From positions 186,001 to 250,000 of the forward strand of contig NZ_SOAV01000005.1 in assembly GCF_004364245.1 (NCBI RefSeq): 64,000 bases of DNA, given 5' to 3'. Source of the stretch: Streptomyces sp. BK208 (GTDB lineage Bacteria; Actinomycetota; Actinomycetes; Streptomycetales; Streptomycetaceae). Positions 25,544-34,716 of this stretch are shown piece after piece. Under the pieces are notes generated by a model that saw nothing but the letters and a program-made list of their open reading frames with translations, was not told the DNA's origin and made no database searches. Within the stretch, counting starts at the first letter, position 1. Each line of letters begins with the position of its first letter. Both the position numbers and the translations under genes were made by a program.

Positions 25544-26440
25544 ATGAACGACGACCTCGCGCCCCTGAACGCTCGTATCGATCGCACGAACGAGCTGCTC
25601 CAGCGCATGCTCGCCGAGGTGGCGAAGACACCCTCGACCCACGCGATCTTCGTCGACGCCGGCTACCTGTACGCGGCGGCGGGGCGACTGGTGGCCGGGA
25701 CCGAGGACCGCCGGGCCTTCGACCTGGACGCCGAGGGACTGATCGAGGCGCTCATCGACAGGGCCCGCACCATCTTCGCGGACAGCCGCCTGCTGCGCGT
25801 CTACTGGTACGACGGCGCCCGTCGCCGCATCCACACCGCCGAGCAGCAGTCCATCGCCGAGCTGCCGGACGTCAAGGTGCGCCTGGGCAACCTCAACGCG
25901 AACAACCAGCAGAAGGGCGTCGACTCCCTCATCCGCTCCGACCTGGAGTCCCTCGCCCGCCACCGCGCCATCAGCGACGCCGCCCTGCTCGGCGGCGACG
26001 AGGACCTGGTGTCCGCGGTCGAGGCGGCCCAGGGGTACGGCGCCCGCGTCCACCTGTGGGGCATCGAGGCCCCCGAGGGCCGCAACCAGGCCGAGGCGCT
26101 GCTCTGGGAGGTCGACAGCCAGCGCACCCTGGACCTGGACTTCTTCAAGCCGTACGTCTCCCGGCGCACGGTCCCCACCGTCGAGGCGGGCGGCGGCCTG
26201 CGTCCCCTCCGTGAGGACGTCCGCTTCGTGGGCGCGCAGATCGCCGCGAAGTGGCTGTCGGCGCGGGGACGCGAATCCCTGATGGAGCTGCTCCCCGGCC
26301 ACCCCTACCTCCCCGGCTCCGTGGACCAGGACCTGCTCGTGGAGGCCGAGGGGCTGCTCCAGTACTCGCTGCGCGGCCAGGCCGACCTGCGGCGGGCGCT
26401 GCGCGACGGCTTCTGGGAGCACCTGCGGGCGCAGTACTAG
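25544..26440 (+). CDS. NYN-domain (LabA/DUF88-like) RNase-fold protein
   Basis: About 298 residues. The NYN domain, a PIN-like nuclease fold, shows AIFVDAGYLY, then RVYWYDGA, then KGVDSLIRSDLESLARHRAISDAALLGGDEDLV, with acidic residues expected to bind metal; the last motif is given in pieces: KGVDSLIRSDL and LLGGDEDLV. The C-terminal 100 residues form a separate helical domain. ATG 25544 is preferred (MNDDLAPLN); ATG 25535 and GTG 25520 are possible. Its stop overlaps the stop of the convergent hydrolase gene in the four bases CTAG. Confidence 0.82.
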   Translation: MNDDLAPLNARIDRTNELLQRMLAEVAKTPSTHAIFVDAGYLYAAAGRLVAGTEDRRAFDLDAEGLIEALIDRARTIFADSRLLRVYWYDGARRRIHTAEQQSIAELPDVKVRLGNLNANNQQKGVDSLIRSDLESLARHRAISDAALLGGDEDLVSAVEAAQGYGARVHLWGIEAPEGRNQAEALLWEVDSQRTLDLDFFKPYVSRRTVPTVEAGGGLRPLREDVRFVGAQIAAKWLSARGRESLMELLPGHPYLPGSVDQDLLVEAEGLLQYSLRGQADLRRALRDGFWEHLRAQY

Positions 26441-27357
26441 GACCGGCCCGGCGGGTCGTCCGGCAGCGGCGGTGGCGGCTGGGCCGGATCCAGGTCGTCC
26501 CAGAAGTCGGCGAGGGCCCGGGCGGTCGGCAGCGGCCGGTCGGCGTTGGGGGAGTGCTCGGCGCCCGCGACGACGGTCCGGCGCGCGTCCAGCCGCAGGG
26601 CCATCTCGTCCAGCAGGGGCACGGGCCAGGTGTCGTCGTAGGCGCCCGACAGCACGTGGTACGGCAGCGGCACGGCGGCCAGCTCGGCGACGCGGTCCGG
26701 CTCGGTGCACAGCTGGCGTCCAGTGGCGAGCAGTTGGGCCGGCCTGGTGCCCAGCCAGCGGTCGCGCAGCCGGGCCGGCTCCTCCGGGCCGTGGGCGGGG
26801 GCCGGCGCACCGGCCTCCTCCGGCGGGCCCATGGCCTGCATCACCTTCCAGACCTGAGCCATCGTCATCGTGTCGAGCGCGTCCCGCAGCAGCTTCACCC
26901 GCTGCCGCTGCGACTCGGAGATCCGCGCCGGGCCCGAGGACATCAGCGTGAGCGACCGGAACGGGGCGTGGTCGAGCAGGACGGCGGCCCGTGCGATCTG
27001 GCCGCCCAGGGAGTGCCCGAGCAGGTGGACGCGCGTCCCGAGGGCGGCGACCTGCGCCAGCACGTCCCGGGCCAACTCGGTTTGGGCGTACGGCCCTTCG
27101 TCGTGCTCGGGCCCGGCCGACTCGTACTGCCCCCGCCCGTCCACGGCGACGGTGCGGTAGCCGCGCTCCCCGAGGGGCCGGTGCAGCAGGGTGAAGTCCT
27201 CCTTGCTCCCCGTGAACCCGGGCAGCATCAGCACCACGCCCCTCGGCGCGACACCGTCGGCCACGGGTGAGTCGACGACTGCGAACTCCCCGCGCGCGGT
27301 GCGCAGCCGGTACGCGCGGGCGTCCGAGGGCGGGCTGAAGGCGGCGTTCCTGCTCAC
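26437..27357 (-). CDS. Alpha/beta hydrolase
   Basis: The 306-residue protein has an alpha/beta-hydrolase core: LMLPGFTGSKEDF (oxyanion region), VDGRGQYES, the nucleophile elbow GHSLGG, an Asp in SGAYDDTWP and a late His in GAEHSPNAD. A Pro-rich C-terminus follows. The substrate is unknown. GTG 27357 starts the frame. It is 115 bp downstream of the helicase stop on the same strand, so it may be the last gene of that unit. Confidence 0.82.
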   Translation of the reverse strand: MSRNAAFSPPSDARAYRLRTARGEFAVVDSPVADGVAPRGVVLMLPGFTGSKEDFTLLHRPLGERGYRTVAVDGRGQYESAGPEHDEGPYAQTELARDVLAQVAALGTRVHLLGHSLGGQIARAAVLLDHAPFRSLTLMSSGPARISESQRQRVKLLRDALDTMTMAQVWKVMQAMGPPEEAGAPAPAHGPEEPARLRDRWLGTRPAQLLATGRQLCTEPDRVAELAAVPLPYHVLSGAYDDTWPVPLLDEMALRLDARRTVVAGAEHSPNADRPLPTARALADFWDDLDPAQPPPPLPDDPPGRS

Positions 27358-27472
27358 GGGCAGAGGCTATCGGGCGGAGGCCCCGTGCGGGGGCGCGGGT
27401 ACGGCAACGCCGCCGGCCCGGTCCCGCGTGGAGGGCGGGACCGGGCCGGCGGTCGGGGTCGAGCGGCGCGGG

Positions 27473-30178
27473 TCAGCTCTCGCCGGCCTCCGCGGTGGCC
27501 GTGGCCGTCTTCCGGGTGCGGCGGGCCTTCGGCTTCGCCTCCGCCGGGTCGGCGGTCTCGGCGGGCGCCTCCGCGGCAGCCGCGACCTTGCGGGTCCGGC
27601 GCCGCGGTGCGGCCTCCGGCTCCTGCGAGGTCTGAGCCGGAATCCCGGCGGCGGGCTCCGCCTTGGCGGCGGCCGTCTTGCGGGTGCGGCGGGCCTTGGG
27701 CTTGGCCTCCGTGCCCTCGGCGGTGTCGGCGGCGGCCTCAGCGGCCGTTTCCGTGACGGCTACCGCCTTGGCGGCCGCCGTCTTGCGGGTGCGGCGGGGC
27801 TTGGCCTCGACCGGGGCTTCCGCTTCGGGTGCCTGGACGGCCGGTTCCGCGGTCTTGCGGGTGCGGCGGGTCTTCGGCTTGGCCTCGGTGCCCTCCGCGG
27901 TGTCGGCGGCGGCTTCCGCTGCGGCCCCGGCCTTGGCGGCGGCGGTCTTGCGGGTGCGGCGCGGCTTGGCCTCGGCCGCCTCCGGAGCCGCCGTCTGCGC
28001 CGGGATGTCGGCCGTGGCCTCGGTGGCCCCGGTCGTCTCGGCCGACTGGGCGGTCTTGCGGGTGCGGCGGGTCTTCGGCTTGGCCTCGGTGCCCTCCGCG
28101 GTGTCGGCGGCGGCTTCCGCTGCGGCCTCCGCCTTGGCGGCGGCGGTCTTGCGGGTGCGGCGCGGCTTGGCCTCGGCCGCCTCCGGAGCCGGAGCGGCCT
28201 CGGGCTCGGCGGTGGCCGCCTTGCGGGTACGCCGACGCGGCTTGCTCTCGGCCGGCTCGGCCGGCTCCGACACGGTCCCGGTCGCGCCCTCGGCGGTGTC
28301 GACCACCGTCTCGGCGGCCGTGGCCTTGCGGGTGCGGCGGCGCGGCCTCTCGGCGGCCGGGACCTCGGTTGCCACCGGGGCCTCGACGACTGCCGGGGCT
28401 TCCACGACCGGGGCCTCGGCGGCCACCGGAGCGGTGTCCAGCGGGGCGGCCTGCGTCTCGGCCGACTTGCGGGTGCGGCGGCGGCGCGGCTTCGCCGGGG
28501 TCTCCACGACCTCGGCGGCCTCCGCGACCTCGGTGACCGCGGCCTCGGAAGGCGCCGGAGCGGTGTCCTCGGCGGCGGGGGACGTCGTGGCCGTCTCCGG
28601 GTGACGTGCAGCCTCGCCGCCCCGCGTACGGCGCCGGCGGCGCAGGGTGCGGGGGCCCTGGGCGGCGTCGGTGCCCGCGTCGGCGGCGCTGTCCGCACCG
28701 CCGGTCACGGTCTGAGCCGCGGGGCTCGCGACGGCCTCCGCGTCCACCGGAGCACCGCCGCGCATCCGACGGCGGCGGCGCGGCGTCGTACGGGACGAAC
28801 GGTCGCGGTCACCGGCACGCGAGTCCTCGCGGCCCTGGCCACCCCGGCCGCCTCGGTCACCGCGGTCGCCGCGCCCGCGGCCACCCCGGCCGCCCGGCTC
28901 GCCCAGGTCCTCGAGCTCCTCCGCGTCGAGCCCGGCGCGGGTGCGCTCCGAGCGCGGCAGGACGCCCTTGGTGCCCTCGGGGATGCCGAGGTCGGTGTAG
29001 AAGTGCGGGGAGGTGGAGTAGGTCTCCGCCGGGTCGTTGAAGCCCAGCTCGAGCGCCTTGTTGATCAGCTGCCAGCGCGGGATGTCGTCCCAGTCGACCA
29101 GCGTGATCGCCGTACCCTTCGCGCCCGCGCGGCCGGTGCGGCCGATGCGGTGCAGGTACGTCTTCTCCTCTTCCGGCGACTGGTAGTTGATGACGTGCGT
29201 CACGCCCTCGACGTCGATGCCGCGGGCGGCGACGTCGGTGCAGACGAGCACGTCCACCTTGCCGTTGCGGAAGGCGCGCAGGGCCTGCTCGCGGGCGCCC
29301 TGGCCGAGGTCGCCGTGGACCGCGCCGGAGGCGAAGCCGCGCTGCTTGAGCTGGTCCGCCAGGTCGGCCGCGGTGCGCTTGGTGCGGCAGAAGACCATGG
29401 CCAGACCGCGGCCGTCGGCCTGCAGTATGCGGGCCACCATCTCGGGCTTGTCCATGTTGTGGGCGCGGTAGACGAACTGCTTGGTGTTCGCGACCGTCGC
29501 ACCCGCGTCGTCCGGCGAGGTGGCGCGGATGTGCGTGGGCTGCGACATGTAACGGCGGGCGAGTCCGATGACCGCGCCCGGCATGGTCGCCGAGAACAGC
29601 ATGGTCTGGCGCCGGGGCGGCAGCATATTGATGATCTTCTCGACGTCGGGCAGGAAGCCCAGGTCGAGCATCTCGTCGGCCTCGTCGAGGACCAGGCTCT
29701 TGATGTGCTTCAGGCTCAGCTTCTTCTGGCCCGCGAGGTCCAGCAGACGGCCCGGGGTGCCGACGATCACGTCGACGCCCTTCTTCAGGGCCTCCACCTG
29801 CGGCTCGTACGCCCGGCCGCCGTAGATCGCGAGAACGCGCACGTTGCGGACCTTGCCCGCGGTCAGCAGGTCGTTGGTGACCTGCTGGCACAGCTCGCGC
29901 GTCGGGACGACGACGAGGGCCTGCGGGGCGTCCGTCAGGGACTCGGGCGCCGCGCGGCCCGCCTCGACGTCGGCGGGGACGGTGACGCGCTCGAGGAGCG
30001 GGAGGCCGAAGCCCAGCGTCTTGCCGGTGCCGGTCTTGGCCTGGCCGATCACGTCCGTGCCCGACAGGGCGACGGGGAGCGTCAGCTCCTGGATCGGGAA
30101 GGGGGTGATGATGCCGACGGCTTCGAGGGCTTCGGCGGTCTCGGGGAGGATCCCGAGGGATCGGAACGTCGTAGTCAG
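27473..30178 (-). CDS. DEAD-box RNA helicase with long repetitive basic tail, apparent CTG start
   Basis: The first 400 residues carry all DEAD-box motifs: AKTGTGKT (I), PTRELCQQ (Ia), GTPGRLLD (Ib), DEADEML (II), SATM (III), VFCRTKRTA (IV), VARGIDV (V) and HRIGRTGRAG (VI). The tail of about 450 residues is RGG-like, then Ala/Glu-rich with 11 RTRK motifs, suited to binding RNA. Homologues start (M)TTTFRSLGILPETAEAL; here the first codon is CTG at 30178 with AGAGG upstream, and no ATG or GTG is near. GTG 30277 is a longer alternative. It is the RhlE-like counterpart of Rv3211. Confidence 0.9.
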   Translation of the reverse strand: MTTTFRSLGILPETAEALEAVGIITPFPIQELTLPVALSGTDVIGQAKTGTGKTLGFGLPLLERVTVPADVEAGRAAPESLTDAPQALVVVPTRELCQQVTNDLLTAGKVRNVRVLAIYGGRAYEPQVEALKKGVDVIVGTPGRLLDLAGQKKLSLKHIKSLVLDEADEMLDLGFLPDVEKIINMLPPRRQTMLFSATMPGAVIGLARRYMSQPTHIRATSPDDAGATVANTKQFVYRAHNMDKPEMVARILQADGRGLAMVFCRTKRTAADLADQLKQRGFASGAVHGDLGQGAREQALRAFRNGKVDVLVCTDVAARGIDVEGVTHVINYQSPEEEKTYLHRIGRTGRAGAKGTAITLVDWDDIPRWQLINKALELGFNDPAETYSTSPHFYTDLGIPEGTKGVLPRSERTRAGLDAEELEDLGEPGGRGGRGRGDRGDRGGRGGQGREDSRAGDRDRSSRTTPRRRRRMRGGAPVDAEAVASPAAQTVTGGADSAADAGTDAAQGPRTLRRRRRTRGGEAARHPETATTSPAAEDTAPAPSEAAVTEVAEAAEVVETPAKPRRRRTRKSAETQAAPLDTAPVAAEAPVVEAPAVVEAPVATEVPAAERPRRRTRKATAAETVVDTAEGATGTVSEPAEPAESKPRRRTRKAATAEPEAAPAPEAAEAKPRRTRKTAAAKAEAAAEAAADTAEGTEAKPKTRRTRKTAQSAETTGATEATADIPAQTAAPEAAEAKPRRTRKTAAAKAGAAAEAAADTAEGTEAKPKTRRTRKTAEPAVQAPEAEAPVEAKPRRTRKTAAAKAVAVTETAAEAAADTAEGTEAKPKARRTRKTAAAKAEPAAGIPAQTSQEPEAAPRRRTRKVAAAAEAPAETADPAEAKPKARRTRKTATATAEAGES
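27849..28191. repeat. 142-bp direct repeat pair inside the helicase tail
   Basis: Bases 27849-27990 and 28050-28191 are identical except at two positions, with a 59-base spacer. They encode the same part of the Ala/Glu-rich tail with two RTRK motifs each. Shorter, weaker copies lie on either side. The near-identity at synonymous positions points to recent duplication. Confidence 0.85.
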
Positions 30179-30576
30179 GGTGCTGCCTCTTCTGTGTACG
30201 TGGTGCGAGGCGAGCGCGCGGGTCGTGCCGGACTGTGTCGGGGACGTCGGCTGCCTTACGGATGAGCCGTAGGACACGGGACCTCTGTCGACGCTCCAGC
30301 GCTCGTACCACTGAGGGTCCCCCTCCGGTCTCCGTACGCAGCGTGGCGTACGGCGGGAGGGCTGTCGGGTCGGAGCCGATCGGGCCACCGACCGGGCATC
30401 CTCATGCGTGCGGCCCGACGACGATGTCACGTACCCGTACGTCACATACTCGGCAGGCGCATTACCACCATACCCCGGATTCGCGCACACGCGATGGCCG
30501 ATTTGGTCACGTAGTCGTCGTCACACTGACTGACCAGGGCCTTACCACCCCCGAAGGGGCCGCTATTGTGCGCTGC

Positions 30577-31359
30577 ATGACGAGCTCTGACAAGCCTGGC
30601 ACCGCCGCAGACGCACCCGCCGAGACCGCCGGAACGGCCGGTACCGCCGGTACCGCCGGGGTCACCCCGGTCGCCGCCCGCGACTGGGCGTCGGCCGCGG
30701 CCGACCCGCAGTACCGCGCCGCGGTCGTGGACCTGCTCGGCGCGCTCGCGTACGGCGAGCTGGCGGCGTTCGAGCGGCTCGCCGAGGACGCCAAGCTGGC
30801 GCCCACGCTGGCGGACAAGGCGGAGCTGGCGAAGATGGCGTCGGCGGAGTTCCACCACTTCGAGCGGCTGCGCGACCGGCTGGCCGAGATCGGCGAGGAG
30901 CCCACGGGGGCCATGGAGCCGTTCGTGGCCGCCTACGACGGCTTCCACAAGCAGACCGACCCGTCGGACTGGCTGGAGGGCCTCGTGAAGGCCTACGTCG
31001 GTGACTCCATCGCCAGCGACTTCTACCGCGAGGTCGCCGCCCGCCTCGACACGGACACCCGCGAGCTGGTCCTCGCCGTGCTCGACGACACCGGACACGC
31101 CGGATTCGCCGTGGAGAAGGTGCGCGCGGCGATCGACGCCGACCCGCGCGTGGGCGGGCGGCTCGCGCTGTGGGCGCGGCGGCTGATGGGGGAGGCCCTC
31201 TCGCAGTCCCAGCGGGTGGTGGCCGACCGGGACGCGCTGTCGACGATGCTGGTGGGCGGGGTCGCGGACGGCTTCGACCTGGCAGAGGTCGGCAAGATGT
31301 TCTCCCGGATCACCGAGGCGCACACGAAGCGGATGGCGGCGCTGGGCCTGGCCGCCTGA
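30577..31359 (+). CDS. Ferritin-like fold protein
   Basis: The 260-residue protein is mostly helical. LGALAYGELAAFERLAEDAK and ASAEFHHFERLRDRLAEIG carry the Glu and E-x-x-H pattern of ferritin-like or MiaE-like di-iron proteins; helices further on (DFYREVAARLDTDTRELVLA) complete the bundle. The first 35 residues are a Thr/Ala/Gly-rich repeat (GTAGTAGTAG). ATG 30577 has no ribosome site; TATTGT ends seven bases upstream, which fits a leaderless mRNA. The gene is divergent from the helicase, matching Rv3210c-Rv3211. Confidence 0.82.
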   Translation: MTSSDKPGTAADAPAETAGTAGTAGTAGVTPVAARDWASAAADPQYRAAVVDLLGALAYGELAAFERLAEDAKLAPTLADKAELAKMASAEFHHFERLRDRLAEIGEEPTGAMEPFVAAYDGFHKQTDPSDWLEGLVKAYVGDSIASDFYREVAARLDTDTRELVLAVLDDTGHAGFAVEKVRAAIDADPRVGGRLALWARRLMGEALSQSQRVVADRDALSTMLVGGVADGFDLAEVGKMFSRITEAHTKRMAALGLAA

Positions 31360-31406
31360 CCCGCCCGACACGGGTGCGGGCGCCGGCGCGGGTACGGCGG
31401 CTGCCC

Positions 31407-31676
31407 TCAGGCGGTCACCGAGCTGCGGCGCAGCCGTCCCGCGGGGCGCAGCAGCAGCGACAGCGAGGCCGCGGAGAGCGTCGCCGCGCCCAGGAGCACC
31501 AGCGTGAACCCTCCGGCGCCCAGCGCGGTGTGCGTGACGAACGCCCCGAACAGGGCCCCGGCGATCCCGGTCGGCAGGACCAGGAGGGGGGCGGGCAGGC
31601 GGTGGGGCAGACGGTGCGCGGCGGCCCATGCCAGGGCGAGGCCGAGGATTGCGGCGCTGAGCGCTTCCAAGAGCAT
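31407..31676 (-). CDS. Small integral membrane protein
   Basis: An 89-residue protein with about three hydrophobic segments: LLEALSAAILGLALAWAAA, LLVLPTGIAGALFGAFV and GFTLVLLGAATLSAASLSLLL. The end is basic (RPAGRLRRSS). It resembles transglycosylase-associated/GlsB-type small membrane proteins in size, but I see no clear motif. ATG 31676 follows GGGAGG. It is convergent with the ferritin-like gene. Confidence 0.75.
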   Translation of the reverse strand: MLLEALSAAILGLALAWAAAHRLPHRLPAPLLVLPTGIAGALFGAFVTHTALGAGGFTLVLLGAATLSAASLSLLLRPAGRLRRSSVTA

Positions 31677-31861
31677 GTCTGGGTCCCTCCCACGTGGCCG
31701 GCCTGCCCCAAACGGTCACAGCCGACATACCCCTGACCTGCGGAATACAACCCTCCCCCTGTGGGTGAACTGTGCTCCGCCCGTGAACGGCGAGGCGAAG
31801 GGAACGGGGTTACGGGAACACGATCACGGGTACGGCGCGGCGGAAACCGGCGACGGAAACG

Positions 31862-31900
31862 GGGCGGGGCCCGGCGGAGATCCTCCGCCGGGCCCCGCCC
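31862..31900. terminator. 18-bp perfect hairpin after the DUF3107 gene
   Basis: Bases 31862-31879 and 31883-31900 form a perfect 18-bp stem with the loop ATC. It is the strongest stem in the window and lies 39 bp beyond the DUF3107 stop, in the direction of transcription. Confidence 0.88.
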
Positions 31901-31938
31901 GTCACTCGTGCTGCTCGTCCGTCGCCCGCGTCCGCCGG

Positions 31939-32166
31939 CTACAGCGCGCCGAAGCCCACCTTGCGCGGAGCCGGCTCGCCGATCTCGATGTAGGCGAGAC
32001 GGTCGGCCGGCACCAGGACCTTGCGGCCGTGTTCGTCCACGAGGCTCAGCAGCTGCGACTTGCCCGCCAGTGCCTCACCCACCACGCGCTCGACCTCCTC
32101 GGCGCTCTGACCGCTCTCCAGAACGATCTCGCGGGGCGCGTGCTGCACGCCGATCTTGACCTCCAC
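31939..32166 (-). CDS. DUF3107 protein
   Basis: A 75-residue protein, starting at GTG 32166 after GGAGGGAC. It reads MEVKIGVQHAPREIVLESGQ at the start and has a compact ferredoxin-like look, with ADRLAYIEIGEP and a short C-terminal VGFGAL. It is widely conserved in actinobacteria without known function, and beside TetR as here (Rv3208-Rv3208A in M. tuberculosis). The strong hairpin behind it ends the transcript. Confidence 0.88.
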   Translation of the reverse strand: MEVKIGVQHAPREIVLESGQSAEEVERVVGEALAGKSQLLSLVDEHGRKVLVPADRLAYIEIGEPAPRKVGFGAL

Positions 32167-32293
32167 GGCTATGTCCCTCCGACGGTCAGTAAATGCGCGA
32201 CCTTCCGCGCCGTACCAGCACACATTAGCCCGGTGAGGGGACGTACACGCTGCGTCGGAGAACGCCAGGAGCGAACAGTCGACGGGAACAGGC

Positions 32294-32935
32294 TCAGTGG
32301 GAGTCGGTGCCGTGCAGCGGGAAGCCGGCGATGCCCCGCCAGGCCAGCGACGTCAGCAGCTGTACCGCCTGGTCGCGCGGGACGCTGCGGTCGCTGTGCA
32401 GCCAGGAACGCGCCACCACCTGTGCGAGGCCGCCCAGGCCGGAGGCCAGCAGCATCGACTCCGCACGGGAGAGGCCGGTGTCCTCGGCGATGACGTCGCA
32501 GATCGCCTCCGCGCACTCGTTCGTGACCTTGTCCACGCGCTCGCGCACGGCGGGCTCGTTGGTCAGGTCCGACTCGAAGACCAGGCGGAAGGCGCCGCCG
32601 TCGTCCTCGACGTAGGCGAAGTACGCGTCCATGGTGGCCCGCACGCGCTGCTTGTTGTCGGAGGTCGACGCGAGCGCGCTGCGCACGGACTGGATCAGTG
32701 CCTCGCAGTGCTGGTCCAGCAGCGCGAGGTAGAGGTCGAGCTTGCCGGGGAAGTGCTGGTAGAGCACCGGCTTGCTGACGCCGGCGCGCTCGGCGATGTC
32801 GTCCATCGCGGCCGCGTGGTACCCCTGGGCCACGAACACTTCCTGTGCGGCGCCCAGCAGTTGGTTGCGTCGGGCTCGGCGGGGAAGGCGTGTGCCCCGC
32901 GGGCGTACCGCCTCTGTCTGCTCGATGGCTGTCAC
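32294..32935 (-). CDS. TetR-family transcriptional regulator
   Basis: The 213-residue protein has the TetR DNA-binding domain at about residues 20-65: RRNQLLGAAQEVFVAQGYHA, MDDIAERAGVSKPVLYQHFP, the usual helix-turn-helix. The C-terminal domain is helical and should bind a ligand. GTG 32935 (MTAIEQTEA) is chosen with GGAGG just upstream; ATG 32947 is an in-frame alternative. It is the counterpart of Rv3208. Targets cannot be read from here; autoregulation is usual for the family. Confidence 0.9.
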   Translation of the reverse strand: MTAIEQTEAVRPRGTRLPRRARRNQLLGAAQEVFVAQGYHAAAMDDIAERAGVSKPVLYQHFPGKLDLYLALLDQHCEALIQSVRSALASTSDNKQRVRATMDAYFAYVEDDGGAFRLVFESDLTNEPAVRERVDKVTNECAEAICDVIAEDTGLSRAESMLLASGLGGLAQVVARSWLHSDRSVPRDQAVQLLTSLAWRGIAGFPLHGTDSH

Positions 32936-33169
32936 GCCGCCTCCCATAGTCGTCCTCGTGCGGTGTGCGCCGCGTCGACATCGTACTTTTCGGTAACCGT
33001 GGTGTGGGTGCTGCGAGCGCAGAATTTCACGGACCGGACGGCGTCGATAGCCGCACAAGAGGTTTCAAAAGGGCTCAGGCCGGGCAAAGATCGACCTCCC
33101 TCCCGCTCGGAACGGCGTCTCCGTCGCCCGGTGGCGTCGTGACCGGTGCTCGTCCCGGCAGTCCTCGTC

Positions 33170-33391
33170 TCAGCGGTAGTCGTCCTCGTCGTGCGAGACG
33201 ACCCGGGCCTGTTCGGCCAGGTCGGCCTCGTTGGCGCGGTCCGGCTCCACGTCCGTCAGCGGTTCGTCGCGCTCCTGCGCGATGTCCGCCCGCTGCTCGG
33301 CCGTGTCGGCGTCCGGCGCCTCCACATCGCGTTCCTCCACGTCCCGTACCTCGTCGGCGAAGGTCTCGGGGTCGGTCGGATCGACGGTCAT
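33170..33391 (-). CDS. Small acidic protein of unknown function
   Basis: A 73-residue, very acidic protein (MTVDPTDPETFADEVRDVEE, ending ARVVSHDEDDYR), probably disordered, with no signal or membrane segment. ATG 33391 has GGAAGGGAG upstream. Codon bias is normal for the genome. I do not recognise it. Confidence 0.65.
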   Translation of the reverse strand: MTVDPTDPETFADEVRDVEERDVEAPDADTAEQRADIAQERDEPLTDVEPDRANEADLAEQARVVSHDEDDYR

Positions 33392-33664
33392 GCTGGGCTC
33401 CCTTCCTACGAACGTCCCTGGGATGCAGGGGGTCACACGCGGGTGCCCACTTCACGAGCGTAGGAGACACCCGTTCCGGACGCCATGCGTCGCCCGCCCC
33501 GGTCCTGCGCGGACGGCTCCCGCGACACGCCGTGGGCGGCTCCGGCGGCCGTCCCGGACGACCCCGGCGTCCACGGCATCCGTACCCCGCCGGGGCGCCG
33601 CCACCGCGCCGCCTGTGACTGCGAACACATGAACCCCTGCGTGATCATCTCGTAATATTGCCGC

Positions 33665-34708
33665 ATGCCTTCGACCGAGCCGCCGTCCGCGCCGCCCGCC
33701 ACCGTGCTGCCGAAGGTCGCGGCCGTCAGGGTCGCGGACGGGGAGCGGCTCCGGACGGTCCACCTCCCGGGCATCACCCTGACGGTGCGGTCGAGGCCGC
33801 CCGCCCGCGAAGGACTGCCGCCCGCCCTCTACGTCCACGGTCTCGGCGGCTCCTCGCAGAACTGGTCGGCGCTCATGCCGCTGCTGGACGGTGTCGTCGA
33901 CAGCGAGGCCCTGGACCTGCCCGGCTTCGGCGACTCCCCGCCGCCGGACGACGGCGACTACTCGATCACCGGCCACGCGCGCGCGGTCGTCCGCCACCTC
34001 GACGCGGCCGGGCGCGGCCCCGTGCACCTCTTCGGGAACTCGCTCGGCGGTGCCGTCGTGACCCGCGTAGCCGCGGCGCGGCCCGACCTGGTGCGGACGC
34101 TGACCCTCGTCTCGCCCGCGCTGCCGGAGATCCGCGTGCAGCGCAGCGCCGTGCCGACGGGACTGCTGGCGCTGCCGGGTGTGGTGCCGCTGTTCAGCCG
34201 CCTCACCCGCGACTGGACCGCGGAGCAGCGGGTCCGCGGTGTCACGGCGCTCTGCCACGGCGACCCGGGCCGGGTGAGCGAGGAAGGCTTCCGCAACGCC
34301 GTGGAGGAGATGGAGCGGCGGCTGCGGCTCCCCTACTTCTGGGACGCGATGGCGCGTTCCACCCGTGGACTCGTCAACGCGTACACGGTGGGCGGCCAGC
34401 ACGGACTGTGGCGACAGGCCGCGCGGGTTCTCGCACCCACGCTCCTGGTCTACGGTGGTCGGGACCAACTCGTCGGTTACCGCATGGCCCAGCGGGCTGC
34501 CCGCGCCTTCCGTGACTCCCGGCTGCTGACCCTGCCGGACGCGGGACACGTGGCGATGATGGAGTACCCGGAGACCGTAGCCACGGCGTTCCGCGAACTC
34601 CTCGCTGACACCGCGGACGCCGCGGACACCGGGAAGCAGCCGGTGGCCGGTGCGAGGGCCGACGGGGTCGTCGACAGCGAGCCCGCCAACCAGACGACAG
34701 GAGGCTGA
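33665..34708 (+). CDS. Alpha/beta hydrolase
   Basis: The 347-residue protein has YVHGLGGSSQNW, the nucleophile elbow GNSLGG (Asn in place of the usual His), YGGRDQLVGYRMAQ and a catalytic His in DAGHVAMME. This is the haloperoxidase/hydrolase-type core. ATG 33665 lacks a ribosome site, but TAATAT ends seven bases upstream, so a leaderless transcript is likely. The DUF3152 gene follows 8 bp later and is almost certainly co-transcribed. Confidence 0.85.
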   Translation: MPSTEPPSAPPATVLPKVAAVRVADGERLRTVHLPGITLTVRSRPPAREGLPPALYVHGLGGSSQNWSALMPLLDGVVDSEALDLPGFGDSPPPDDGDYSITGHARAVVRHLDAAGRGPVHLFGNSLGGAVVTRVAAARPDLVRTLTLVSPALPEIRVQRSAVPTGLLALPGVVPLFSRLTRDWTAEQRVRGVTALCHGDPGRVSEEGFRNAVEEMERRLRLPYFWDAMARSTRGLVNAYTVGGQHGLWRQAARVLAPTLLVYGGRDQLVGYRMAQRAARAFRDSRLLTLPDAGHVAMMEYPETVATAFRELLADTADAADTGKQPVAGARADGVVDSEPANQTTGG

Positions 34709-34716
34709 GGCGCGAC

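Noticed and set aside
27500..28620. Regular repeats, considered as a CRISPR array
   Set aside because: The repeats keep a reading frame, encode RTRK motifs, and have no unique spacers of constant length or cas genes nearby.
27191..30265. A 1024-codon open frame on the plus strand
   Set aside because: It is antisense to the DEAD-box helicase; its apparent repeats mirror the repetitive helicase tail.
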